DNA from: Eimeria necatrix
Taxonomy: Eukaryota > Apicomplexa > Conoidasida > Eucoccidiorida > Eimeriidae
Assembly (NCBI RefSeq): GCF_000499385.1
Contig: NW_013651812.1
Span: 124,001-188,000, forward strand
Length of the DNA: 64,000 nucleotides
Direction: 5' to 3'
Shown: positions 46,804 through 59,100 of the stretch, piece by piece
How the letters are laid out: each line of letters starts with the position of its first letter
Position numbering within the stretch: position 1 is the first letter of the stretch
The notes under the pieces: generated by a model
What the model was told of the DNA's origin: nothing
The model's database searches: none
Seen by the model: the letters and a program-made list of their open reading frames with translations, nothing else
Program-made: the position numbers and the translations under genes

Positions 46804-48748
46804 TCATTGTTCTTCTGCCTGCTCTCGGGAGTCAGGGCTGTCTGTACAGCTAGGCCCCGCCTCACCGAGCCGAATAACTCTCCGCATCGACTGCTGCTTC
46901 CTCTTTGCTAGCTGATCCAGCTTGTGCGACAAAAGCACGTGATCTTTGGGGCCCTGCATGCAGCGGGAAAGGAGCCGCGCCTCGCTGTCTGACCCGCTGG
47001 AGCTGTCTCTGGCTTTCTGTTTGCCTTCCTGTGTTTTCTTTTCAAATGCCGCTCCTGCTTTCTCAGAGCTGCAGGCCTCGTTCAACGCCGCGTCATTGCT
47101 GCTGCTGCGGCTGCGGCTGCTTCTGCAGCTGCTGCTGCAGCTGCTGCTGCGGCTGCTGGAGCTGCTGCGGCTGCTGCTGCGGCTACGGTTGCTGCTGCTG
47201 CTACTGCTGCTGCTGCTGCCATGGCTGCGGCTACTCGTTCCGTGTCCTCTCTTCTTGTTGGTGTTCTCAGCTTCTATCCTTCTGTGCACAAGAGACTCAA
47301 CCGTCGATACACTCCGAGCTGAGGTGTCTGACAAGCTCGACAAATCCGAAGACCGAAGACAGCTGGGAGCCCATTTGCAGCTTTTCACGAAACGCAGCAG
47401 CAGCCGCAGGAAACCCGCTGGATAAAAAAACAGAAGACAACAGAACACACAGGGGCAGCAATAGAAAAAAAGGACAAGAGTCTGCCGATGACAACGAATG
47501 TTAGTGGCAACTGTCTGTGCTAGCCTTTCGCTTTTCATTGAACCGAGTCTATGGTGTGCACTAATCGCGTGTACGTACACTTCGCGAGTTCCTTCGCGTA
47601 GCGAACACGAATGGTGGCGAGTTTGTTATCAGCTTTCCTCACTTGGCGCTTTAAGGAGGCCTACAAGGAAAGAAAACGAAACAAATAACGAAAAGTAGTG
47701 GTCAACAAGAAAACAAAAAGGGAAGGCCAAAAAGAGGCAAATACAACGGGCCCAACCCCCAATCGACTGGAGCAGAGCAAAATACTTAAACAAATAACTA
47801 TACTGCATTCACTTACCATCTCGTTTTTGTCCCCTGTTTGTCTTGCAACGAACCAAAGAGGCTGAAGAAACACAAGGCATACCAAATAACCCCAAGAAGA
47901 GATAAAGAAGAGAAGCAATTTTGAGCTACCCAAACGGATAACTACTTATTCAACGAAGTCCGTAGACTTTCTAGGCAGCAGCAACGTACGGCAATTCTTG
48001 ACCTTGCTTGCACCACTCGTTCGTATTCTGCTGCTAAGACTTGAAGTTTAATTTTAGCCTTGTTCCTTTTGCGAAGAAGGCGACGGAGAGGGGCCCAGCT
48101 GTAGCAAAAACGCCTCCAGAGGTCCCCTATAAAGCTGGCGTCAATCAGCGCAGCCGAGCTCGCCAAGGCTAAGGCACCCAGTAAAATCAGCACTATGCTG
48201 TCCCACAGGCTAAGGCGCAGTTGGGCATCCTGGCTGTGGCTGCTGGGGTTCACGCTGCTGCTTTTGCTGCTGCTGCTCTTGCTGCTGCTGCTCTTGCTGC
48301 TCTTGCGGCCGCTGCCGTCGCCGCCGGCACTGCTGTTGCTGCTTCCTCCGCTGGTCTTAGCGCTAGTACTTTCGTTAATGCTGCCGCTTTTATTACCGGC
48401 TGTTCGATCCTCGCCGCTGTTTGTCCCCTGGGGGGTGCCATTTTTGCTGCCACTGTTCGTGACGCTTGCCCCCTCCTTGCGCTGTACATGCGCCTCGGCT
48501 GAGCTCTCCCGAGCTATCTCCCTGGGGCACACAGGCGACGCATTCTTCAGCGTTTCCAGTCTACGAGCACTTGGGCATTTGCCTGCTGCCGTGGTGTATG
48601 GAGGGCCCCCAGCTTGGCCGCTGGCGAGCACCTGAGCTTGCGATGCGTTGTCCGGGGCTCTGTCTGCTGCGATAAATCCAACAAAAACAATTAAACTGTT
48701 CGCAAGAGTTAAAAATACTAAATTTATCGACCACCCCGTGAGATGCAT
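46804..48748 (-). CDS. Ser-rich single-pass membrane protein with SR-like tail (unrecognised)
   Basis: The ATG at 48748 opens MHLTGWSINLVFLTLANSLI, a signal peptide or signal anchor. Next comes a Ser/Gly/Lys/Asn-rich low-complexity region of about 150 residues, then a membrane helix (SIVLILLGALALASSAALI), then a basic stretch (WRRFCYSWAPLRRLLRKRNK). A last exon at 47417-46804 continues with LRLLLRFVKSCKWAPSC, a Ser/Arg-repeat tract and a charged C-terminus. Between them, 47861-47817 (TTCAG ... ATG|GTAAGT) looks like a 45-base exon. The phase needed by the last exon requires a weak donor at 47985 (C|GTTGCT), so the model of about 473 residues is tentative. The layout suggests a type I membrane protein with a cytosolic SR-like tail. 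No family is recognised. The introns are pyrimidine-rich on the gene strand. Confidence 0.5.
47095..47222. repeat. CTG/CGG triplet tract coding Ser/Arg repeats (minus strand)
   Basis: GCTGCTGCGG-type repeats read as alternating Ser runs and Arg on the minus strand. The plus strand is open here as Cys- or Leu-rich frames. Confidence 0.7.
48235..48310. repeat. CTG triplet tract coding Ser/Lys (minus strand)
   Basis: Tandem GCTGCTTTTG/CTGCTG units read as KSSSSKSSSSK on the coding strand of the membrane-protein gene, just ahead of its membrane helix. Confidence 0.7.
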
Positions 48749-49092
48749 CGCAACGGAGTGACGACAAGCATGCGCATGCAGGATCGTGCTCGGATGCACA
48801 AACAGCTGTCAATTTGGGATCCTACACTAAACTTATTATCTCTCGACAGACTTAAAACAAACCGAAAGATCTCAAGTCGCTTGGCATCATCTTGCTTGCA
48901 TCAGCGAGAGACATTTGCATCACTCAAACCTGCACGGGGCTGCTGTGTTGAAAGTAATCACTAGAAGGCGGGAGTGGGGCTTAACGGGACCCACGAAATG
49001 AAAAAAAATGGAAAAGTTAAGGTGATTATCAATAGAAATCTGAATGTTCCTTCTTTCACACCAATATCCCCTTCGATTACTTTCAGGTGCCG
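48749..49092. promoter_or_regulatory. Divergent upstream region (membrane protein / isocitrate dehydrogenase)
   Basis: 344 bases separate the divergent starts at 48748 (-) and 49093 (+), so both promoters probably lie here. TTTCAG|GTGCCG just before the isocitrate dehydrogenase ATG could be a 3' splice site of a leader intron. No TATA-like element is convincing. Confidence 0.35.
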
Positions 49093-52000
49093 ATGAATTC
49101 TCTGCTCCGAAACGCCGCCGCCATTGGCCGGCGCTCTTTGTGCACGGGTGTTGCCTGCTCGCGCCCTTCTAATTACAATCTAGTAAAAATGAATGGAGGG
49201 TGCAGCGTAGAAGGTGTACTTTCCACCGCCGGAGTCCAGCATACACTGCACCAGCGGCAGCAGTGGCGGCACTTTTCGTCTGCGGAGAAACAAACAGAAG
49301 GCGCACGCTCGGTTCCTGCCTTTGATATTGAGGGGAAAATTAAAGTTGAAAACCCCGTTGTTGAGCTAGACGGGGATGAAATGACCCGCATTCTGTGGGC
49401 CTGGATCAAAGAGAAGCTAATCTTGCCTTACCTGGACGTTAATTTGAAATACTTTGACCTATCGTTGCCCAACCGCGACGCCACCGATGACCAGATCACA
49501 CTTGACGCTGCAGAAGCAATTAAGAAGTATAATGTAGGGATCAAATGCGCAACAATTACACCCGATGCTGCTAGGGTTAAGGAATTCGGACTAAAACAAA
49601 TGTGGAAGAGCCCTAACGGGACCATCAGGTGCGCATTGCCTAATTCACATGTGAACCGAGTTGGGTGTGTTTCAGTTTATCAATTACATTTAGCTTCACC
49701 CAAGGCCTTTGTCAGGTCACCTTTATTGCCAAATCTAATTAGCTCGAAGCAAACTTAATTGACTAGGGTTTCTCGTCATCAGTTGGCGCCCTCACTATCC
49801 AAGCGGAGCTACACTGCATTGTAGGAAGTGAAAGAAAATTGGGTTGGGCCAAAATGATAATTGTGTCGCGAGTTGTGCACATAGTAGTATTTCCCTCTCG
49901 CTGGCGAGCTCATCGCTAAGCCGAACTGGGTGGCTCCTGCCTAGCGCCACAGCCGGGCAGGTGGGGGCTTTCAGGAAGCAGAAGAGTTCAAAATCAAAGC
50001 AAGCAAATAGCAGCAGCTGAGGGGCAAGTCAATGCGGGCTGCGTCTGTCTCCGCAGGAACATACTGGACGGCACAGTTTTCCGCGCGCCCATTCTGATCA
50101 GCAACGTGCCCAGGCTCGTGCCCGGCTGGCGAAAGCCAATTGTTATTGGGCGCCACGCGTATGGCGACCAGTACAAGAGCAAGGCGTTGCTGTGCGACGG
50201 CCCGGGGCTGTTCGAGATGGTCTTCACGCCTGCCGACAGCAGCAAGCCGCCCCAAAGAGAAACCGTCTTCAAGTTCGAAGGGCCAGGCCTCATGCTCTCC
50301 ATGTACAACACTGTCCAAAGCATAAGGGGCTTCGCTCTCAGCTCCTTCAACTTCGCTCTGTCCCAGGCAAGTCCAGGAGCCCTTATGGCTAAGTCTTAAA
50401 CTATGAGACCTGGAGCCGTATCCCAACACGCAACATGGGATTTCAAACGAGACGTGCAGATAAAAAAGCCCAACCTCTTAACGCCCGCTATTCTTTGCTG
50501 GCCCAACGCTCTTGTACATGCGCGTTAAGCCCTTCTCCACAAAACTTATGTCCGCGTTTATGAAATTTAAACCCTTCTTCACTGACTTCACATCCTCCTC
50601 CATTCTCATATGCCATTTTGTAGCAGTATACTTGTGATGTGCTACCGCGCCGAACCTGAAAACGAGTGGACTGGTTGGTGAATGTTTTGACGAAAGTACT
50701 AATTTAGTACATAAATAAGCGTCAATAAATGAACGGACAGACAAATACGCAATAGATTGGCAGGCTGTGCGTGTGCTTGTGTGAGCTGTTTTCCAAGTGC
50801 AATTTGGTGCGTTTCATTTTATTTTGATTTGTTCGGCTGTGCAGAAAATGCCGCTCTACTTAAGCACGAAGAACACTATCCTGAAGGAGTACGACGGGGT
50901 GTTCAAGGATATCTTTGAGGAGATCTACTTGACTCAGTTTAAATCCAAGTTTGAACAAAACAACATTTTCTATGAGCATCGCCTTATTGACGACATGGTC
51001 GCCCAGGCCCTGAAGTCCGAGGGAGGCTTCGTCTGGGCGTGCAAGAACTATGACGGGGACGTTCAATCAGACATTGTGGCTCAAGTGGGCGTTCAAATTA
51101 GCTCTGTATTGACGTGTAGTCTAGCTAGTCAAAGAGTCATCTTGCCGTGACTATTTGGAAGGCAAATTGCCGCTTTCTTATCGGCTGTCGGTGTTGATGT
51201 TTAGCCAGTTGGGGCTCAAGTGAACATGAACAGCGGGTTTTGCCAGTTGATTGATTTCACAGATTGTCGGCACATAAGTAAACCCATTCATAGCTCCCCA
51301 TTCATCGCTCGCGACTGCCAGTCGGCTCGCCAGTTCGTCATGCACTGGAGCTAGCAGTTTCGCGAAATAGGGAGCTTTGGAAAGGTAGTACTTCGTGAGT
51401 ATACGCAGTGGGGCTCTGTGTGCATGGTGTACTACTCGCCCAGACAGTGGCCTACGCTTAAGTTGTCGTCGAGCTAGTGAATGGGAAAACAGTTATTTTG
51501 CCTCAGGGCTATGGATCATTGGGCTTGATGACCTCTGTCCTGGTTTGCCCCGACGGCAAGACAGAAGTGAGCGAGGCGGCCCACGGGACCGTCACACGGC
51601 ACTACAGGCAGCACCAGCAGGGACAGAAGACGTCTACAAACCCCATAGCTTCCATTTTCGCGTGGAGCCGAGGCCTCACGCACAGGTCAGAGCTTGCTGG
51701 GTCCCCAGGGGTCGGAGCTATTCGCGGCTGCTGAAGCGCGGCGCCACTGTGCAGCCTAGCTCTCTTGCTGTATTTCATTTCGAAAAGGCGGCGGAGCGGT
51801 GGCTCTGCGGAGGCCCTGTGCTTGCCTTGTTACCAGTGAAGATAAACGTATGTCGTTGCTCAGCTGGCAGGCAGTCAGAGCTCAACGTTTTCATACATTT
51901 CTGCCATTCGCTCAGGGCCAAACTAGACAAGAACTCGCGCCTGCAGCAGTTTTGTCTCGCCCTCGAACGCGCATGCGTACAGACCGTCGAGGCGGGGCTC

Positions 52001-53136
52001 ATGCCGAAGGATTTGGCTATTTGCGTCAAGGGAGCTGAAAATGTGAAGGTAAATATGTTATATTGGTTCGAAGAAAGGAGAGCGAATTCGCCGTTTCAGT
52101 GGTGATCTGTCGCTTATTTAGCTAGTCGGCCAGTCAAAGCTCCCCTCCATTTACCAATCGCGTGCTAGGCACTGGTGTGAAGGGTGCAGTGGGCGTGAAG
52201 GTGATTTTGTACTGTTGGTCAACTGAGCAGTCAATAATCGGTGAAGTACTGTTTTAAATTGTCTGGCATGTACTAAATAATTAACATTGGAACGCGGAAA
52301 CTGGAAAGCAGTTCCCCCCGCCAATAAGGACAGCTGCTCCGCAAAAGGCGAGCATCAACTAAGCGAACTCGAATTGACAAGCAGCTCTTGACTTATTAGT
52401 TCGTCAGCGTTCGTGTAACATCCTAATGTGCATTTTAGGTACTTAATTTGCTTTTATGGTGTTCGCCTGGAGATCGTCTGGCCTTAAACCGAGTTAACGA
52501 ATAGCAGAAGTGAAATGAAGAGCAAGTTGACTGATCAGTGAATTTGCTGAACAATTAAATGCTTGTTTGTTGCAGCCGAGCGACTACTTGATAACTGAGG
52601 ACTTCATCGACGCAATTGCGGATACGCTCAAAATGAACTTAATTACACACCAGCTGCCCGTACGCCACAGCAACAACAAGCACAAGCTCAGCAATCCGAA
52701 CTGGGATCACTATGCGCCTTCTGAGCACAACTCAGAGGTTGTAAGTTCAGGAGTATGCCGTACTGCTAACTAAACAATGAAAATTGTTTTGTCAGTTCTC
52801 TCACCTGTTTGCAACTAGGATAAATTAATTAGAACGTATTTTGTGCCTCCCACTTTGCTGTTTTTGAAGGCAAATGCCTTCGTTGGAATTAATGAATAAA
52901 CAAGCAAATTAGTGTTTCTCAACAAGCTCTTCCAGTGAATTGTGGCCATGCATTGCGTTTCTCCTGCCTCACGATTGTGGCTAGTGTTGTGAAAATCCGC
53001 GCTCTGTTTGGTTTAAATTAAGCATTCTGTTTTGTTTGATTGCTTTCCTTTCAAAATGATTCAGTTGCTTCATTTGTTTGTTTGCTCGAGTGTACGTGCG
53101 TCTGTGCAGGACGACCACGACGGCCACACTAAGTAA
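49093..53136 (+). CDS. ICDH: NADP-dependent isocitrate dehydrogenase, mitochondrial type
   Basis: Seven exons join in phase: 49093-49628, 50057-50366, 50845-51084, 51507-51685, 51916-52048, 52576-52740, 53110-53136; 529 residues. The enzyme oxidatively decarboxylates isocitrate to 2-oxoglutarate with NADP. The first 80 or so residues are basic and lack acidic residues ([17 protein letters not shown]), as in a mitochondrial presequence. The core starts [17 protein letters not shown] and keeps [26 protein letters not shown] (Arg211, equivalent to human IDH1 Arg132), [59 protein letters not shown] and [11 protein letters not shown]. Intron 2 starts with GC (CAG|GCAAGT), required by phase and by gap-free alignment. 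After the usual end (IADTL) there is a polar His/Asn-rich tail of about 43 residues, finished by a 27-base last exon coding DDHDGHTK. It is probably a Krebs-cycle enzyme. Confidence 0.95.
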
Positions 53137-56123
53137 AGAGGAAAACTAGTGTCTCCAAACATACTTAAGGTATAAATTAGTGGCAAAGCAAACGAATTGA
53201 ACACCAAAGGAACTGGTGGAGATTCTTCTGTTAAATTATGGCGTATTTTTTTAATTTGAATTCAAGTATTCACTTTTTTAGGGTGCGTGCCTCTGGCAAG
53301 ACATTGAATCACGTTGCGCTACGTAGCTAGCACTCTCGCCCTACTTCATTATAGAGTGCTCGTTCCGACCATACTGGACAGTACTAGCAATTTAAATATG
53401 AACAAAATTCAGATAAATATGTAGCCACCCAGAGGGACGTTTACAAAGCTTTGAATGCTATCAACCCACAAAGAGTTGGACTTAGAGAGTTGGTCTTTGA
53501 TTTGCAGTGCCCAGCAGCTGCACCTGTCACTACATCTCAAGTAAGCGAGCAAACAGGTATACGTTGATTAGTATACGGGAGGCTTTTGTTTGTGAAGGTC
53601 GGCAGTGGCTGTGTGTGTGTGTATCATGGGATGATGGAGACCGAGAGCCTGCTTAGCAACAAGTATAATTGGGTAGCTTCGGCTGTAAAGTTAGCTTCCG
53701 TCTTTTTTTATTTGCTGATTTTCCAACTTACCTCTAGGTGCATGGCTTTCCTTCCTTCAGCTGATACATTCAGTTACGCATTTACTTTTCACTCGAGAGC
53801 TCCAGCGTTTTGTAATTGATACTTGTGGCAATCCATTTGGCAATTCTTGTGTTCATTATATGAAGTAGATAAAGTACACCGTTTTTATTCGGTTGTACTA
53901 CTCATTAGTGCGTTCCTATGCATTTGCTTTCCTGTCCGTAAGACCGCCAACCTGAGCCAGAGACATGGCCAAAAATGCAAGAAAAAGGAATTAATGAAGA
54001 AAATGCGAAACGTCAAGTAACTGAAGGACGCACTGGACGACTGCACAAACAGACACTTATGATGGACAAACGAGATTCACGGCTTTGTCACCATGACTAG
54101 TACTATTTTCGCTTTGGTGCAGTTATTCTACTTACATTTGCTTATCATTAGTACTTCCATAGTTGTCTACAACATTTAGTGTGCACTACAGGTTCGGCAA
54201 CATAAGAAACACTACGTAGGCGTATACACATAGTGCTTGTAGGACATACTTCCTAATTATTTTACCGGTGGGTCCACGCCATCGTATTCACATATTAAAT
54301 CATGAGTAAACATGTAAGTAGATGTTAGCTCACGTTATGTATGCTGCTCTTTTCACAGCCAAGCTACCACCGCTATTCACGTCGTCAGAATTGCAATACC
54401 TTTATTTAGAACAATTTACTACCGGAGTTATTGTTGGTAGTTTAGCAACAAGCATTGCATTTCTGTTACTATTATTCTCTCATATCATCACTATTCTTAT
54501 ATGCACTAGCAATATTACTGTTACGTACGTCATTATGAGCATTTTTGTTTTTACCGTTACTCACACATATACTCAGTGGTGGGCATTCTTGGGATTTAAC
54601 ATGTGTAAAATACGCCGTCCTCGGGACTCTGTGCCTGGTGTTGCTGCTGCTGTTGGTGCTGTTGCCGCTGTGGGTGCTTGTGGTGATGTTACTGCTGTAG
54701 GCGCCGCTGCTGCTGGTGCCGCTGCTGCGGTTGGTGCCGCTGCTGCAGCACATATTCCATTGAATAAAACAATGAGTTGGATACTTGAATTAGCTATTCG
54801 GCTTGTAACTGCGAAACGGAAAACATGTAAATGAAGAAAATGATTCCTGCGTGCATCTGCCTACACCCGTTCCAGCTTCAAAACTTTATGAATGCCCCAT
54901 GGATGAGGGTTTTCGTAGTACGAGTTCCTTCCGTTGACCCGTTAGATGTTTACTGTGTGCCTATTACTAGACATAGGGTCTGTAGCTGCAACATTCTTCG
55001 GCACAAAAGACCAACAAGAGCTAAGTCGCTGTACATCTGTAACCCTTTTCATGCACTCCAAAAATTCTGTTCCTCAGTGAGTTGCTGCACTGCAATCTGT
55101 CTATATTCATTGCTCCTAGCACTCTGTATAGACACTGCTGCTGCTTCCGATGAATCCACCGTCCTCCGCTTCTATACTCATTGCTCATTTCTTAGTACTC
55201 TGGATAGACACTGGTGCTGCTTCCGTTGCATCCACCGGCCTCCGCTGCCTGTGCCGCTGGGAACTTCATCTGTTCATTTCACTAGGCTGTCGTATTTCGC
55301 TCTTCGTTTGTGTTCAGAGCACTTTGTTTCTAATCGCCTTTTTTTTGCTCCCGCCTCTGCCTGTTTCGCCCGTTTGCCGCTGCGCGCTCTCCGATTCACC
55401 CCGTAGCTCGCTCGACCAGCCGGTAGTTACCTCCTTACTTATCACGTGCTAACTTACTTCCACACGTAGCGCGTAACCAGTCAAGAGAAAGCAGCATTAC
55501 CAAAGCATCTAGGTCTGCAACTCTAGACCGCAGTCTGTGCGATGTGTTACCTCAGCCTCAATATATCAAATTTAAATGTCAAACTCGAACTCATTCCGCA
55601 GAAGACGCACTAAACTATGGATTGTTTATCTCCCATACAACTGGAACGAAGTAACTTGACGTAACTCCTAAATGGCTAGGCATCTTGCAAACAAACTTAC
55701 GGTGTAACCTATACAGAAACAAACAAGATGCTTGATTTTGTGTTGTGTGTGGATCCAGTCCTCTTGGAGGGGCTTGGCACGCATACATAATAGCACTGCT
55801 TCCATTTACGTAAATTGTCCCGCGTATTGAGCTGTGGGGCAAAACATCACTGCGATTTCATGAAAAAAACTGAAAGATCAATATTTACTATTCAGTGTGC
55901 CTAAGACGCAGGAGAAACAAAACGTGTATTTACTTATTATTACGGCTTCGCAATAATCCTTTGATTCGTCCACCTCCATTTCTGATTCGTCACTTGTCCA
56001 TTCACTGTGTTTTCCAAGACTTCCACCACCAATGCAAGTACCAACAATCCACTCTGCATCTGTTGCAATTCAACTATTTTATACAGTTTACTCGTGTGCC
56101 TGTATATCGTTTATTTGTCATAT
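53137..56123. other. No supported gene; A/T-rich
   Basis: This stretch lies between the convergent isocitrate dehydrogenase and phosphorylase genes. It is A/T-rich with short frames. An ATG-started frame at 54322-54834 (170 codons) has hydrophobic stretches and a Gly/Ala/Val run from an imperfect GCN/GGT repeat at 54630-54750. Without splice or family support I do not call it a gene. Confidence 0.4.
54630..54755 (+). repeat. Imperfect GCT/GGT triplet repeat
   Basis: Units such as GCTGTTGGTGCT and GCTGCTGGTGCC recur about ten times. It lies in otherwise A/T-rich sequence and would read as Ala/Val/Gly. Confidence 0.65.
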
Positions 56124-59100
56124 TCACGAGTCAACAACAACCTCCCTCTTGTCCTGTTTATTTTCCTTTTTGTGTTTCCCCCTCTTTTGACTTTCACTTT
56201 CCCCGGGCGCCCTAAGGTTGTCAGTGCCGCTGCTTTCATTACTGTTTGTGTTAGTGCTCGTGGTGTTAATGTTGTTGTTGCTTCGGTTCAAGCCGTGGCT
56301 AGGGCCAGCATTACTTTTCTTATCGTTCGCAAATGAACGTGCCCGTAGGACTTCGTCCGGAGGAGGCCGCTCGCAACGGCTAATGCCCCAAATCTTCTCC
56401 GCGTATTCGCGCATGCATCTGTCAGTGCTGAACTTGCCCATGGATGCCGCCGCCTGAAAATCACAAAGCGAATAAAACAAACCATTCAAATAGCAATCGA
56501 GGGCGGACCGCCTTTCCAAGGCTGCCAGTGTGCCTCCACATCCACTGCTTTCTCTGCCTGCCGTCACGTCTTCGGGTTTCGAGTTTGCGTCCCATCAGCC
56601 CGTCCCAACGCATTCCTCGAATTAGTGTAGACTGCGTGGCATCGCATGCTGCTCGGAAGAATCCGAAGCAGCAACGGCAGCAAAAGCAGCAGCTCGCACC
56701 TTAATAGATAGGCGCCACCATTTGTCTGGGTTCCTGTACGTCCTATCGACCTCGTCTTGAGCTCTGCAGTAATCTGGGAAGTCATGTATAAGAAGGTAAT
56801 AATCCCCGTTGTTTCCATTTCCGTTGTTGCAAATCGTGTCCAAAATCGCACAGAAATCTCCATGAGACTTGTCGTCGCCGCAAGCCAGAGCCCCAGAACG
56901 AATCCAGTCAAACACCTCGCGCATGCGGTGATCCATGGGATAGGAGCCGTTGCGTGCCTGAGTGAAGCCAAAAAGTGGAAGTGTTTGCCTTGTGCCAACA
57001 TCTGAGTTTCTCTATAAACTGAAGTGACCAGCTAAATTCGCTTGACCAGGCGACACTCTCAGCCCCGTTTCACGCATGTATGCACGCGATGCTGTGACTG
57101 CTGGCATGAATGATTTACCGCCCACTATTTACTGCCCACTTTAACTACGGTTTACCTGGCTTCTCATCTACTTTTAGTGCTCGCTTCACCCCTCTACTTC
57201 GCTCATTTCACTTTTCCAGAGGAACAGCACAGCACTACAACTAGAATGTTTAGGGAACCTCCATTCCCATAACTTCCCACTCATCTCCAACTATGGAAAC
57301 GCTACGCTAGTGTGCGCCGCGTGAATAGTCTCACCCGCTCCCTGATATGGTCAACTTCATGTTCTTTGGCCCCGAATATGAACATGGTTTCATCGCCGCC
57401 CTCTTCTCTGATCTCGATATTGGCTCCGTCTAGCGTGCCGATAATTAGGCCTCCGTTCATCACGAATTTTATGTTTGAAGTGCCTGAGGCTTCGGTGCCT
57501 GCTGTGGATATGTGCTGCGATATATCGCTAGCCGGAATTATAACTTGCGCGTTCGAGACGTTGTAGTTGGGCAGGAACACAACCTGTACACCAAACCAAG
57601 CTTCCGTCCAACACTTAGTGTGCCTCTTTGCTGATGTGCGCAAAATATGGCTCACCAAACTAATGTGTATGGAACAGTAATTTCATACGCAGACACATTT
57701 GTACCAGCTCACAAGTACCTCGCACGCCTCTACACGGTAAATTGGATACTTCACACAAATGAAAGCAACGGCATAAAAGACGGCCACTGAACGAACAGAC
57801 AAGCTTGTAAAATTCCGCCTAGCCGCCAATGCCTTTCAGCACCCATCCACCAGTCCGCTATGAGAGGCGCCCGACCAGCTGATATGGAGAAAGAGCGCGA
57901 ATAAAATTCAAGGTCAAAGAAACGAGTACACAGAGAAGTACCCAATGTGCCTTCACCTCCAGAGCAGCAACACCGCCTCTGAAGAGGCCGACAATGCCTT
58001 GGATGACTTGAGTAGCCTGCTTACCTTGAGGTACTTGTCGACATCTGGGTCGTTGTTGACAATCTGCGCGACGCTGTTTGCCATTTTGATGATGGTCTTT
58101 GCAGTGTAGTAACCCGGCGCCGCTTTGCCCCCAATGAGGCACGCTCTAGGGAGCATGTTGCTCCTGTCCGCTGGTTGCATACGTTTCAGGGTGAGATATC
58201 TGTGGATAATGTAGATGATGTTGAGCAGCTGGCGTTTGTACTCGTGGATTCTCTTGACTTGTATGTCGAACAACATGGTGTCCACATCAAGCTTCACGTT
58301 GCAGCGCTGCTCGACCCACAGCGCAAGCCTCTTCTTGTTCTCCTTCTTCACCGCTGCCCACTCTGCCCTGAACGAGGGGTTATCTATGTGGTTCATCAGA
58401 CCTGCAATCATGTCCAGCTCCTTCAGCCAAGAGTCCGATCCCAGCCAGTTGCTGAAAAGATCCGCCAAGCCCCTGTTCGAGCAATAGATCCAGCGGCGCG
58501 GGGTGACACCATTGGTCACGTTCAGGAACTTATCATTAACTCCTTGGCGAGAGTAGAACTCGACGAATTCTGGGAACAAGTTCTTTTTCACAAGCTCGCT
58601 GTGGATTGCTGCTACACCATTTACGTGTCGGCCACCTATCACTGCCAAGTTCGCCATCCTTATACGCTTCTCGTTGCCTTCTTCGTAAATCGACATGCGG
58701 CCAATCTTGTTCCAGTCGTCTCCAAAGATGGACCGTGCCTCGTTCAAGAAACGGAAGTTTATCTCGTTTATAATCAACAAGTGCCTGGAACAAGCACCCA
58801 CGCACGAGCACGTAAAAGCGTGCAGACCTCACGCAGCCAAACTGTTGCTGATGCGGGCTGCTGCTGCTGCTGTGGCTCCGCTAGGTTGTGCTTTTGAGAG
58901 GATACATGGCACACATATAGGTGGCCATTCCATGTGCAAGCGCCCACACACACGCACGCGCATGCGCATCAATTTGCATACAGGCATTAATACATGCGAT
59001 GCACGCAAGCATTTCTGCACATGCAGAAACATAGAGCTCTATACGTTCCATACAGAAATGTAGTCGCACTAACGCCCGCCAAGCACTCTACTGCTCCCTT

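Noticed and set aside
48195..48635. Plus-strand Leu-rich frame opposite the membrane-protein gene
   Set aside because: It is a shadow of CTG repeats. The minus strand has a signal peptide and membrane helix in a longer frame.
54322..54834. ATG-started plus-strand frame of 170 codons with hydrophobic and Gly/Ala/Val stretches
   Set aside because: It sits in A/T-rich intergenic sequence, and a repeat accounts for much of the openness. There is no family, splice or context support.
56719..56957. Alternative phosphorylase exon 7 ending at TG|GTGGCG
   Set aside because: That donor leaves exon 8 out of phase. Ending at AAG|GTGCGA (56700) restores frame and gives gap-free alignment up to MGKFSTDR.
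58175..58897. Plus-strand frame of 240 codons opposite phosphorylase exon 5
   Set aside because: It is antisense to a highly conserved phosphorylase exon and is only a shadow.
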